Assembly: GCA_016933955.1 (NCBI GenBank)
Contig: JAFGTT010000029.1
Coordinates: 1-37,966 of the forward strand
DNA length: 37,966 bases
DNA from: Candidatus Zixiibacteriota bacterium
Lineage (GTDB): Bacteria > Zixibacteria > MSB-5A5 > GN15 > PGXB01
Direction: 5' to 3'
Of the stretch, positions 1 through 8,157 are shown one piece after another (the stretch's first letter is position 1; each line of letters begins with the position of its first letter). The position numbers and the translations under genes are program-made. The notes under the pieces are model-generated. The model worked only from the letters and a program-made list of their open reading frames with translations. It searched no databases and was not told the DNA's origin.

Positions 1-112
1 ACTTTGTCAAGAAAAAAATGCGGTTTAGTGACAGGTTTTGACACCCGAAATTTGGCTTTACCCGGTGACGGGAATGCGGGTATATAGTAGTTGCATAACG
101 CGGCAATATCTT

Positions 113-219
113 CCGGGCCGGGACCGGTTGAGTGCCGGCGATATGAAAGCACTCGGCTGACCCGGCCCGGTTCCGCGCATCAGGACCACTACCTCACGGC
201 TTGTTGGGAACTACAAGCC
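113..219 (+). ncRNA. candidate structured RNA, two hairpins
   Basis: A perfect 10-bp inverted repeat, CCGGGCCGGG (113-122) against CCCGGCCCGG (161-170), encloses a second perfect 6-bp pair, GAGTGC (130-135) with GCACTC (149-154). Together they make a two-tier stem of 58 nt. After 27 nt comes another perfect hairpin, GGCTTGT (198-204) with ACAAGCC (213-219), loop of 8. A Shine-Dalgarno-like AAGGA (225-229) and a short Cys-rich frame follow directly. The arrangement resembles a structured mRNA leader (riboswitch or attenuator) but matches no RNA family I know. Strand is assumed from the downstream frame. Confidence 0.35.
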
Positions 220-235
220 TTTGAAAGGATGTTTT

Positions 236-316
236 ATGTGCAATCAAACCCCGTGCCAAAACTGCCGCATAATGTCATGGATTTGTAACTGTATCTTATA
301 TAATAGGATGGTGTAG
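236..316 (+). CDS. candidate 26-aa Cys-rich peptide
   Basis: A 27-codon frame starts with ATG at 236, six bases after AAGGA (225-229), and ends at TAG 314-316. The peptide has five Cys in 26 residues (positions 2, 7, 10, 17, 19: pattern C-x4-C-x2-C-x6-C-x-C), which is unusual for random sequence and could bind metal or act as a Cys-sensing leader peptide. It sits 16 nt after a strong hairpin. I do not recognise it. No downstream gene is close, so a leader-peptide role would need a longer transcript. It may be chance. Confidence 0.25.
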   Translation: MCNQTPCQNCRIMSWICNCILYNRMV

Positions 317-356
317 TTTAAAGACGGGTCAAAGGCTTAATTTGTCAAAAAAATCG

Positions 357-389
357 CGCACGGTGCGAATTCGGCCCCGCACGGTGCGA
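357..389. repeat. pair of palindromes, 21-bp period
   Basis: CGCACGGTGCGA occurs at 357-368 and again, identical, at 378-389, exactly 21 bp apart. The core CGCAC-G-GTGCG is a perfect palindrome about a central G. A spacing of about two helical turns places both copies on one face of DNA, as expected for operators or other binding sites. A diverged second pair lies at 516-549. Confidence 0.6.
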
Positions 390-515
390 GCGTGGATTGA
401 TCAGTCGATATAAGAAGATCGTAAAAGGATAATATTTAACAGGATAGGGGAATATGGTTAACCGATATTATTACCTTGAAAGCCACAAAGGACCTGATTT
501 ATGCAAATTCGACCT

Positions 516-549
516 CGCATGGTGCGCGTTGACACTCGTACGGTTGCGA
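516..549. repeat. second, diverged pair of the same repeat
   Basis: CGCATGGTGCGC (516-527) and CGTACGGTTGCGA (537-549) resemble the repeat at 357-389 and again start 21 bp apart. The bases around 504-531 also align with 366-393 (shared GC-AATTCG-CC-CGCA-GGTGCG), which points to an old duplication with an offset of about 138 bp. Confidence 0.4.
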
Positions 550-828
550 AATCCAAGAATCCGGATAAGATTGAAGATGTCTGGGTGTTTTGTTCAGAGA
601 TTTAGTCGAGGGGGAGGGCATTCGTTTGATGATTCAATCAAAAATCAACTTAGGGAAATCGGGTTATCCTGGGATATAATGACATAGACCAGCAGGCTAT
701 TTTATTATTATTCGCTGATCAGTGAGATATTAAAGTTTATATTTTCTTCTACCGCCCGAATGCGTACATCATTAGAGGCGAAAATTCGTAAATCTTTCAA
801 CTATTAGATTATTGTGTACCGCCCCAAT

Positions 829-969
829 ATGGATGGTTTAGGAGATAAAATAGCGTTGCGGCCGCTCAAGAGAGAGAAAATGGTCGAAATATACCCCGGC
901 AGAATATCGAAAATAGTAAAAGGGAATGATGTTGGGAATTTATATGAGTCAACATTATCCATATTGTAG
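829..969 (+). CDS. doubtful 46-aa reading frame
   Basis: ATG 829 opens a 46-codon frame ending at TAG 967-969. The composition is protein-like (balanced Lys, Glu, Ile, Gly, few rare residues), unlike the other frames nearby. There is no clear ribosome binding site before 829; an internal ATG at 880 has AGAGAG (871-876) upstream and would give 29 residues. I recognise no family. Listed only because it is the most protein-like frame in the gene-poor region. Confidence 0.15.
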   Translation: MDGLGDKIALRPLKREKMVEIYPGRISKIVKGNDVGNLYESTLSIL

Positions 970-1085
970 CGTATGGCGGGCCATCTAAGGCGTTATCATA
1001 TAAGGGTTAATGTGGGTTTGTTCGGTCGGCCGATAATCCGAAATTGTCATAAAACCCCCACTGCCCGATAAAAATCAAATAATAT

Positions 1086-1113
1086 TTGACTTAAATTCTC
1101 ATTGCGGTATATT
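1086..1113 (+). promoter_or_regulatory. sigma70-type promoter
   Basis: TTGACT (1086-1091), 16-nt spacer, TATATT (1108-1113). An AGGAGG-like ribosome site (about 1129-1134) and ATG 1144 follow, but the frame opened there (to 1569) does not look like a real protein. The promoter may drive a long leader or non-coding transcript running into hdrC, which starts about 570 nt downstream. Confidence 0.4.
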
Positions 1114-1585
1114 AATCTGCAAAAACAGGAGGACTCAGTTCCGATGCAGTTTTTTAGGGCGCATCGGCGTCGATATTTCTTGGACCGAGACCGCAATTCT
1201 TCCTGGCCGAATAATATATCCGGAACCGGGATTCTATCTCATTTTATATCCATTCCGTTAGCTGTAAAAAAGTCTTATTCGTTGAAAAGACAGGACTTGA
1301 CGGGCATGGATAATTTTGTTTTATCCCGGATTGTGAAAAGATTCACATTAGTTTCCGGCCCGGTATATGCCGGCCGCAATTCCTCCCTCAACAAGTACGC
1401 TCGACCTGATCGACGTCCGCCGGCCCGCACTATCCGCCGGGTTCATGTGATGCCCTGGGCCACATCGATCCGGAGGATCGGTTGCATGCGAATCAACTCA
1501 ATTGGACCGGATGATGATGACACCGGCGGGTCGAACGGACGCCGGGACTTTGGTTTTGGTGTCCGATAAAGGCTGATAATGTACT

Positions 1586-1679
1586 GTGGCCGCGCCACTG
1601 CATCCATATTGTCCGACAGAATTAGCCGATGCTGTCGGGACGGGTTCTCTGAGATTAATTGAAGTCTCTTAAAGGAGAG
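1586..1679 (+). promoter_or_regulatory. hairpins in the hdr operon leader
   Basis: Three inverted repeats precede hdrC. GTGGC/GCCAC is at 1586-1598 (loop CGC). CCGACAG/CTGTCGG is at 1613-1638 (7 bp, loop 12). A short CTCT/AGAG pair around 1666-1679 includes the Shine-Dalgarno AAGGAG and could mask it. A GATAAT (1575-1580) may be a -10, but no good -35 is seen. No known riboswitch is recognised. Confidence 0.3.
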
Positions 1680-1684
1680 TATCT

Positions 1685-2317
1685 ATGGAGAAGTGGAAAG
1701 GGTGGCGCAAGATGCGGTACGAAGCGGAACTGGATCCGGATTTCTCCCGGGAAATCGCCTCCATCCCGGGGGGCGACCAGCTCTACAGCTGTATCCAGTG
1801 CGGGACCTGTAGCGGAATGTGCCCGCTGAGTCCCAATATGGACTACACCCCCAGACAGATTATCGCCATGATCCGGGCCGGATTCAAAGGCGATGTTCTC
1901 AGCAGTTACACCACCTGGCTCTGCGCCTCGTGTTATTCCTGTACCGTCGAATGTCCCAAGGAAATTAAAATAACCGATATCATGTACGCCGCCAAACGGT
2001 TGGCCATCCGTGAGAAGGTTCACCCCAAGCGCTTTCCGACACCGGTTCTGGCCCGGGAATTTTTCCGCTCGGTGGAAAAGAACGGCCGCAGTACCGAAAG
2101 CCGCCTGCTGGTGAATCTGTACCTGAGGACCAATCCCTTTAAAATGTTCAAACAGACCGGCCTGGGTCTGAAACTCTGGATGAAAGGCCGGCTGGGAATC
2201 CGCAAGGAATCGATCAAACGGACCGGGGAACTGAGGAAAATATTCAAGGTCCTGGAAACCGAGCATATGGTCAAGACCAAAGATCAATTGGCCCGGCAGG
2301 AGGAGGTGTCGTCATGA
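1685..2317 (+). CDS. hdrC: heterodisulfide reductase subunit C (HdrC-like)
   Basis: This is the small iron-sulfur subunit that passes electrons from HdrA to HdrB in the HdrABC complex of the cytoplasm. The 210-residue protein has two classical [4Fe-4S] motifs, CxxCxxCxxxC: Cys36/39/42/46 (segment CIQCGTCSGMCP) and Cys80/83/86/90 (CASCYSCTVECP). This is the bacterial ferredoxin-like arrangement of HdrC. Length matches the family (about 180-210). ATG 1685 has a good ribosome site (AAAGGAG, 8 nt upstream). It is the first gene of a tight operon and overlaps hdrB by 4 nt. Identity is well supported by its neighbours hdrB and hdrA; a GlpC/DsrK-like iron-sulfur protein is the alternative family but does not fit this context. 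Confidence 0.92.
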   Translation: MEKWKGWRKMRYEAELDPDFSREIASIPGGDQLYSCIQCGTCSGMCPLSPNMDYTPRQIIAMIRAGFKGDVLSSYTTWLCASCYSCTVECPKEIKITDIMYAAKRLAIREKVHPKRFPTPVLAREFFRSVEKNGRSTESRLLVNLYLRTNPFKMFKQTGLGLKLWMKGRLGIRKESIKRTGELRKIFKVLETEHMVKTKDQLARQEEVSS

Positions 2318-3222
2318 GTTACCTGTACTATCCCGGATGTTCGCTGAAGAGCACCGGCCGGGCTTACGAGGAATCAATGCTGGCCGTGTTCGAACACCTG
2401 CAACTGCCGCTTGAGGAACTTGAGGACTGGAATTGCTGCGGCGCAACCGCCTATATGGCTATCAGCGAATTGAAAGCTTTTGCCCTGAGCGCCCGGAATT
2501 TCGCCCTGGCCGAAAAACAGGCCGGAGGAGCAGGTGAGATCAATATGGTCGTTCCCTGCGCAGCCTGCTATCTCGGGCTGAATAAAGCCTACCGTTATCT
2601 AAAAGAACATGCCGATCTTCAGAAAACCATCCTCAAGGCTCTCAAGGCGGCCGGGTTGTCCTATTCCGATCACCTGAGAATCCGTCACCCGCTCGATATT
2701 CTGGCCAATGATATCAGTCCCGACCGGATCAAAGAAGCGGTCAGCCGTCCCCTGGAGGGTCTCAAGGTGGCCTGTTATTACGGGTGCCAGATTGTCCGGC
2801 CGTACGCCGATTTCGATGACCAGCATGAACCGGTCATCATGGATAAACTGCTTCGCCTTCTGGGGGCCGAGGTGGTCGATTGGCCGTTGAAAACCCGCTG
2901 TTGCGGCGGTTCGTTGACCGGAACGGTGGAGGATGTCGGCTTGCGATTGAGTTATATCCTTCTTAAAGAAGCCAAAAAGCGGGGATGCGATGTTATTGCC
3001 ACCGCCTGCCCGTTGTGCCAGTTCAACCTGGAATGCTATCAGTCCCAGATCGGCCGTAAGTACGGCAACGGGAATGACATAGCGGTGGCTTATTTCACCC
3101 AGTTGATGGGCGCCGCTTTCGGTATCGCCGAGCATGATCTCGGCCTGCAGCGGCTGTTCGTGCCGCTCCATCTCCAGGGTACAGGTGATAAAGTGACGGG
3201 AGGTCAATATGTCAGCCGCTGA
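2314..3222 (+). CDS. hdrB: heterodisulfide reductase subunit B (HdrB-like)
   Basis: This is the catalytic subunit where disulfide-type substrates are reduced. The 302-residue protein carries two cysteine-rich CCG domains, each of the form C-x(31-39)-CC-x(35-39)-CxxC. The first has Cys9, Cys41-Cys42, Cys82/85; the second has Cys154 (and Cys158), Cys196-Cys197, Cys232/235. In the methanogen enzyme these two motifs hold a pair of non-cubane [4Fe-4S] clusters that cleave the CoM-S-S-CoB disulfide; all ligand positions appear present here. A bacterium without methanogenesis must use another acceptor, so the substrate is unknown. ATGA overlap with hdrC, and a 14-nt overlap with hdrA, show translational coupling. 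Confidence 0.93.
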   Translation: MSYLYYPGCSLKSTGRAYEESMLAVFEHLQLPLEELEDWNCCGATAYMAISELKAFALSARNFALAEKQAGGAGEINMVVPCAACYLGLNKAYRYLKEHADLQKTILKALKAAGLSYSDHLRIRHPLDILANDISPDRIKEAVSRPLEGLKVACYYGCQIVRPYADFDDQHEPVIMDKLLRLLGAEVVDWPLKTRCCGGSLTGTVEDVGLRLSYILLKEAKKRGCDVIATACPLCQFNLECYQSQIGRKYGNGNDIAVAYFTQLMGAAFGIAEHDLGLQRLFVPLHLQGTGDKVTGGQYVSR

Positions 3223-5212
3223 AAATAAAACCAATGGAATACCGAAAATCGGAGTTTATGTCTGTCACTGCGGGATAAATATCGCCGGTAAAGTCAATGT
3301 TCCCGAAGCGGTCGAGTTTGCCGCCAAGTTGCCGAATGTCGCGGTGGCGCGGGAATATAAATTCATGTGCTCCGATCCGGGCCAGGAAATCATCCAGAAT
3401 GATATTCGTGAAGGTTTAATCAATCGGGTGGTGGTCGCTTCCTGTTCGCCATTGATGCATGAAACAACCTTCCGTACCGCCATGGCGGCCGGGGGCGGAA
3501 ATCCGTTCCTGTTCCAGATGGCCAATATCCGCGAGCATGTCAGCTGGGTAACGCCCGATAAACCGGCCGGAACACAAAAAGCCAAGGCCCTGATTGCCGC
3601 GGCCGTGGAACGGGTTGCCCGTCATGTCCCGCTGGAAAAAACCAGGGTTCCGGTCAATCCCGATGTTCTCATTGTCGGCGGCGGTATCGCGGGAATTCAT
3701 GCCGCCTTGACTATCGCCAACGCCGGTAAAAAAGTGTACCTGGTAGAGAAAGAGCCGACCATCGGCGGCCATATGGCCAAGTTTGATAAGACCTTTCCCA
3801 CCCTGGATTGTTCCGCCTGTATTCTGACTCCCAAGATGTCATCGGTTCGGGCCCATCCCAATATCACCCTCTGGACCTATTCCGAAGTGGTCGGGGTCGA
3901 GGGTTTTGTGGGGAATTTTAGAATCCAGGTCAAACGGAAACCGCGCTATGTCGACGAAGACCTCTGCGTCGGTTGTCTGGAGTGTATCGAATCCTGCGTT
4001 TACAAGAAAGGGCGGATCAGCGACGAGTTCAATGTCGGCCTGAGCAAACGCAAACCCATTTATGTCCCGTTTCCTCAGGCGACCCCGCTGGTGGCCGTTA
4101 TCGATCCCGAATCATGTGCCGAGTTGAAAACCGGGAAATGCAAAAAACCATGTATGGATGCCTGTGAGCCCAAGGCCATCAATTTCAAACAGACCGAGGA
4201 AATAAAAGAAGTTTCCGCAGGAGCTATCATTCTGGCGACCGGGTTCCGGACCTTCGATGCCGCCCGGGTCAAACGCTATGGCTACGGCAAGTATCCCAAT
4301 GTTTATACCAGTCTGGAAGTGGAGCGGCTGGTGAATGCCGCCGGACCGACCGGGGGGGAAGTGATTATGTCGAACGGCGAGAAACCTAAAAAGGTCGGGA
4401 TTGTGCACTGTGTCGGTAGCCGCGATGCCCATACCAATAAATACTGCTCGCGAGTCTGCTGTATGTACTCTTTGAAGCTGGCCCACCTTATCAAGGAACG
4501 CACCGGGGCCGAAATCTATAACTTCTATATCGATATGCGGACCCCGGGGAAGGGGTATGAGGAGTTCTATGATCGTCTTCTCCAGGAAGATGTTCATTTT
4601 ATTCGGGGACGGGTGGCCGAAATCTCCGACTGGACCATGACACCTGAGGAAGAAGGCAAACTGATAATCCGGGCCGAGGATACTCTGGTCGGGGCGGTTC
4701 GGCGGATCCCGGTCGATATGGTGGTTCTGTCAGTCGGCCTGGAACCGCGAGCCGATGCCGACGAAGTGCGGCGGTTATTCAATATCAGTTGCAGTCATGA
4801 AGGCTGGTTTTTGGAACGACATCCTAAGCTGGCGCCGGTTTCAACCTTCACCGAAGGGGTGTATCTGGCCGGGGCCTGCCAGGGTCCCAAGGATATTCCC
4901 GACAGCGTTGCCCAGGCCGGGGCGGCCGCGGCCGAGGCCCTGGCCCTGATCGACAAGGGTCATGTCGAACTGGAACCAAACACGGCCTTCATCCGCGAAG
5001 AATTCTGTTCCGGTTGCAAAACCTGCCTGATGCTCTGTCCCTACAGCGCTATTTCGTTTAACAGCGAGAAGAACACCGCTGAGGTCAACGGCGCTCTTTG
5101 CAAGGGATGCGGAACCTGTGTCGCGGCCTGCCCGTCGGGCGCCCTGCAGCAGAATCTCTTCACCGATGAGCAGATTTATTGCGAAATTAAAGGAGTCGTG
5201 AATTATGTCTGA
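3209..5212 (+). CDS. hdrA: heterodisulfide reductase subunit A (HdrA-like)
   Basis: This is the FAD subunit, the site of electron bifurcation in HdrABC-MvhADG. In its 667 residues I see, in order: an N-terminal Cys-containing domain (CHCG near residue 20), a Rossmann FAD site VGGGIAG near 155, and the conserved LDCSACILTPKM segment. These are followed by a ferredoxin-like insert (CVGCLECIESC, about 253-265), a second dinucleotide-binding part (VGIVHCVGSRD), and a C-terminal two-cluster ferredoxin (CSGCKTCLMLCP and CKGCGTCVAACP, about 600-645). This is the full-length HdrA form, not a fusion with a hydrogenase subunit. It lies between hdrB and mvhD, overlapping both. Confidence 0.95.
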   Translation: MSAAENKTNGIPKIGVYVCHCGINIAGKVNVPEAVEFAAKLPNVAVAREYKFMCSDPGQEIIQNDIREGLINRVVVASCSPLMHETTFRTAMAAGGGNPFLFQMANIREHVSWVTPDKPAGTQKAKALIAAAVERVARHVPLEKTRVPVNPDVLIVGGGIAGIHAALTIANAGKKVYLVEKEPTIGGHMAKFDKTFPTLDCSACILTPKMSSVRAHPNITLWTYSEVVGVEGFVGNFRIQVKRKPRYVDEDLCVGCLECIESCVYKKGRISDEFNVGLSKRKPIYVPFPQATPLVAVIDPESCAELKTGKCKKPCMDACEPKAINFKQTEEIKEVSAGAIILATGFRTFDAARVKRYGYGKYPNVYTSLEVERLVNAAGPTGGEVIMSNGEKPKKVGIVHCVGSRDAHTNKYCSRVCCMYSLKLAHLIKERTGAEIYNFYIDMRTPGKGYEEFYDRLLQEDVHFIRGRVAEISDWTMTPEEEGKLIIRAEDTLVGAVRRIPVDMVVLSVGLEPRADADEVRRLFNISCSHEGWFLERHPKLAPVSTFTEGVYLAGACQGPKDIPDSVAQAGAAAAEALALIDKGHVELEPNTAFIREEFCSGCKTCLMLCPYSAISFNSEKNTAEVNGALCKGCGTCVAACPSGALQQNLFTDEQIYCEIKGVVNYV

Positions 5213-5708
5213 TAAAGATACGAACCAAAAACCATTCGAGCCTAGGATCGTGGCTTTCTTCTGCAACTGGTGTACTTACACCGCCGCCGATTTGGCTGGA
5301 ACGGCCCGTATGACCTATGCTCCCAACGTCCGGGTCATCCGGGTTATGTGTTCCGGGCGGCTCGATCCCCAGTTCATCCTGACTGCCCTGCGCCAGGGAG
5401 CCGATGGTGTTTTAATCGGCGGTTGCCATCCGGGTGACTGCCACTATCAGGAAGGCAACTACAAAGCCCTGAGGCGATTCACCCTCCTCAAACGGCTTCT
5501 CCGGGAGATGGGTATTGAAGACGAACGTGTCCAGTTGGAGTGGATTGCGGCCTCGGAAGGGGATAAGGTACAGAAAGTGATTAACCGTATCACCGAGGAT
5601 GTCCGTCGCCTGGGTCCCCTTCATCTCGAGCCCGAGGCACTGGACCGGGCCACCGAGGCCCTATTGCCCGATCAGACTCCGGCCGTGGCCGAAGGAGGTG
5701 CTTTATGA
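5205..5708 (+). CDS. mvhD: hydrogenase iron-sulfur subunit MvhD
   Basis: MvhD (FrhD/MvhD family, [2Fe-2S]) links the hydrogenase MvhAG to HdrA. The 167-residue protein shows the typical conserved Cys set: FFCNWCTYTAADLAG near the N-terminus, VMCSGRLDP in the middle, and GGCHPGDCHYQEGNY. The family is about 140-170 residues, so it is complete. It overlaps hdrA by 8 nt and mvhG by 4 nt, in the order expected for an HdrABC-MvhDGA complex. In some organisms MvhD is fused to HdrA; here it is separate. Confidence 0.93.
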   Translation: MSDKDTNQKPFEPRIVAFFCNWCTYTAADLAGTARMTYAPNVRVIRVMCSGRLDPQFILTALRQGADGVLIGGCHPGDCHYQEGNYKALRRFTLLKRLLREMGIEDERVQLEWIAASEGDKVQKVINRITEDVRRLGPLHLEPEALDRATEALLPDQTPAVAEGGAL

Positions 5709-6691
5709 GCAAGCCGAAAGTCGCCTTTTACTGGTGCGCTTCCTGCGGCGGATGCGAAGAAGCCGTAGTTGATCTGGCCGAGGATATTCTCAAGGTGGTC
5801 GGGGCCGTCGATATCGTTTTCTGGCCGGTGGCCCTGGATTTCAAACGGGAGGATGTCGAGGCTATGGCCGACAACTCCCTGGCCGTGGCTTTTATCAACG
5901 GCGCCATCCGCAGTTCCGAACAGCATGAAATGGTGGAACTGCTCCGCCGTAAGGCCGGTCTGGTGGTGGCCTTCGGCAGTTGCGCCCATCTGGGCGGGAT
6001 TCCCGGACTGGCCAATACCTTCCGACGGGCCGACCTGATCGATGAAGCCTATCATAAATCGCTGAGTGTTACCGATGGAAACGGAACCGAGCCTCTGGAA
6101 AAAACCGAGGTTCCTGAAGGGACCCTGACATTACCGAAACTCTGGGATACGGTCAAAACGCTCGACCAGGTTATCAAGGTCGATTATTATCTTCCGGGTT
6201 GCCCGCCGCCGGTCAATCTGATCAACGGGGCTATCGGGAGTATTCTTAAAAATGAACTTCCCCCGCCCGGATCGGTGCTGGCCCCGGATATGGCCCTGTG
6301 CGAGGAGTGCGAACGGCGGGCTACCAAGCCGGATAAAATGGCCCAGCGCGAATTTTTGAGACCCCATCAAATCAAAGCCGATCCCGAGAAATGCCTCCTG
6401 GCCCAGGGATTGCTGTGTCTGGGACCGGTAACCCGGAAAGGCTGCGGGGCTGCCTGTGTCAAGGGTAATATGCCTTGTACCGGCTGTATGGGACCCACCA
6501 GCCATGTGGTTGATTTCGGAACCAAAGCCCTGACTGCCATGGCTTCCTTGGTCGATTCCAACGATGATCGTGAAATCGCCGCTATCCTTGATCAGATTGC
6601 CGATCCGGTCGGGACCTTTTATCGATACAGTCTCCCGGCTTCATTGTTGCATCGGAGCTATCAGCCCGAACATGCGAAAGGAGAAAAATAA
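5705..6691 (+). CDS. mvhG: [NiFe] hydrogenase small subunit, MvhG type
   Basis: This is the small subunit of a group 3c (F420-non-reducing, Hdr-linked) [NiFe] hydrogenase; it carries the iron-sulfur relay from the active site. The 328-residue protein has the proximal-cluster motif CASCGGCEEAVVD at the N-terminus, GSCAHLGGIPG and PGCPPP (further ligands), and a C-terminal ferredoxin-like part rich in Cys (CEEC, then CLLAQGLLCLGPVTRKGCG and CVKGNMPCTGCMG). There is no twin-arginine signal peptide, which fits a cytoplasmic enzyme. It is 4-nt overlapped with mvhD and ends 1 nt into mvhA. Confidence 0.93.
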   Translation: MSKPKVAFYWCASCGGCEEAVVDLAEDILKVVGAVDIVFWPVALDFKREDVEAMADNSLAVAFINGAIRSSEQHEMVELLRRKAGLVVAFGSCAHLGGIPGLANTFRRADLIDEAYHKSLSVTDGNGTEPLEKTEVPEGTLTLPKLWDTVKTLDQVIKVDYYLPGCPPPVNLINGAIGSILKNELPPPGSVLAPDMALCEECERRATKPDKMAQREFLRPHQIKADPEKCLLAQGLLCLGPVTRKGCGAACVKGNMPCTGCMGPTSHVVDFGTKALTAMASLVDSNDDREIAAILDQIADPVGTFYRYSLPASLLHRSYQPEHAKGEK

Positions 6692-8154
6692 TGGCCCGTA
6701 AAATAACCATAGATCCGATTACCCGTCTTGAAGGCCACGGCAAGATCGATATCTTTTTGAACGATCAGGGTAACGTCGATCGGGCCTATTTCCAGGTTCC
6801 GGAATCGCGCGGTTTCGAACGTTTTGCCATCGGCCGCCCGGCCGAGGACATGCCGCAAATTACCTCCCGGATATGCGGCGTCTGTCCGACAGCCCATCAT
6901 ATGGCCGCGACCAGGGCTCTTGATGATCTCTATAAGGTTGATCCGCCTCCGGCGGCCAAAAAAGTCCGGGAATTGATGTATAATATCTTTTTCATGGAGG
7001 ATCATGCTCTCCATTTCTTTTTCCTGGCCGGACCCGATTTCGTGGTCGGCCCCCAGGCGCCCAAGGCCGAGCGGAATATTCTCGGCGTCCTCGGCAAGGT
7101 GGGCAATGAAATCGGCCTTAAAGTGATCGGGATGAGAAAACAGTGGCGTGAACTCATGAATCTTGTTATGGGGAAAGCCATTCACCCGGTTTTCGGATTA
7201 CCGGGAGGAATTTCCCGATCGATCACCAAAGAGGATTTACCCCGGTTTATCAAAACCGCCGATGAGTCGGTTGAGTTTGGCCAATTTGCCCTGAAGCTGT
7301 TCAATGATATCGTTCTTAAAAATCCCGATTACATGCATCATATAACCTCGGATACCTACACTCACAAGACCTACTATATGGGCCTGGTCGATAAAAACAA
7401 TCGGATCAATTTCTATGATGGCGATTTGCGGGTGGTGGGTCCCGACGGGAAGGAATACGTAAAATTCGGTGGCCGCCAATATCTTGATCATATGGATGAG
7501 CATGTCGAGCCCTGGAGTTATATTAAATTCCCGTACCTTAAAAACATCGGTTGGAAAGGCTTCGAGGACGGCGCCGACAGCGGCATTTTCGCCGTCGCGC
7601 CGCTGGCTCGGTTGAATGCCGCCGAGAGTATGGGCACCCCGCTGGCTCAGGAAAACTACGAGCAGTATTTCAAGATATGCGGCGGCAAACCGGTTCATTT
7701 TACGCTGGCGACCAGCTGGGCCCGGCTGATAGAAATGCTTTACAGCGCCGAACGCATGAAGGAACTGGTGGCTGATCCGGATATCATCAATCCCGATTTT
7801 CGGACTATTCCAACCAATACCCCATCAGAAGGTATTGGTGTCGTCGAGGCTCCCCGGGGGACTCTGATCCATCATTATCGAACTGATGATAACGGTATCA
7901 TAACCAAAGCCAATTTGATCGTGGCGACTCAGAACAATGCCGCGCGGATTGCCATGTCGGTCGATAAGGCCGCCCGTGGGCTGATTTCCGGTGGCAAAGT
8001 CGATGACGGCATTTTAAATATGGTCGAGATGGCTTTCCGGGCCTATGATCCCTGCCATGGATGTGGCACCCATGCTCTTCCGGGCGAGATGCCGCTGGTG
8101 GTGGATATCTATGATCGCGATCATAATTTGGTCCGGCAACTCCGGCAGGATTGA
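6691..8154 (+). CDS. mvhA: [NiFe] hydrogenase large subunit, MvhA type
   Basis: This is the catalytic subunit of the hydrogenase that feeds electrons from H2 into the Hdr complex. The 487-residue protein has ITRLEGHGKI at the N-terminus, the L1 motif RICGVCPTAHH (Ni ligands Cys62, Cys65) and the L2 motif DPCHGCGTH (Cys455, Cys458, His461). The chain continues 26 residues past His461, beginning ALPGE; family knowledge says a maturation protease removes this tail after nickel insertion, and that protease gene follows directly. All four nickel-binding cysteines are present, so it should be an active hydrogenase rather than a complex-I-like relic. Confidence 0.95.
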   Translation: MARKITIDPITRLEGHGKIDIFLNDQGNVDRAYFQVPESRGFERFAIGRPAEDMPQITSRICGVCPTAHHMAATRALDDLYKVDPPPAAKKVRELMYNIFFMEDHALHFFFLAGPDFVVGPQAPKAERNILGVLGKVGNEIGLKVIGMRKQWRELMNLVMGKAIHPVFGLPGGISRSITKEDLPRFIKTADESVEFGQFALKLFNDIVLKNPDYMHHITSDTYTHKTYYMGLVDKNNRINFYDGDLRVVGPDGKEYVKFGGRQYLDHMDEHVEPWSYIKFPYLKNIGWKGFEDGADSGIFAVAPLARLNAAESMGTPLAQENYEQYFKICGGKPVHFTLATSWARLIEMLYSAERMKELVADPDIINPDFRTIPTNTPSEGIGVVEAPRGTLIHHYRTDDNGIITKANLIVATQNNAARIAMSVDKAARGLISGGKVDDGILNMVEMAFRAYDPCHGCGTHALPGEMPLVVDIYDRDHNLVRQLRQD

Positions 8155-8157
8155 GTC

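Larger units (their letters stand above)
1..1684. other. gene-poor region with structured DNA
   Basis: This 1.7-kb stretch holds no reading frame that I recognise as a protein gene. The open frames present (91-288, 454-687, 1102-1569 on +) have odd compositions rich in Arg, Ser and Cys and show no domain pattern. What it does hold is listed separately: a long inverted repeat (113-170), a second hairpin (198-219), a Cys-rich mini-ORF (236-316), two pairs of palindromes 21 bp apart (357-389, 516-549), a promoter-like site (1086-1113) and hairpins in front of hdrC (1586-1679). It may be a long intergenic or non-coding RNA region, or decayed sequence. Confidence 0.6.

Noticed and set aside
454-687. 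77-codon open frame
   Set aside because: It runs through the diverged palindromic repeats (516-549) and shows no protein family features; likely chance.
1102-1569. 155-codon open frame behind a good promoter and ribosome site
   Set aside because: Composition is extremely Arg/Ser/Pro-rich with no domain pattern, no hydrophobic core and no recognisable homology.
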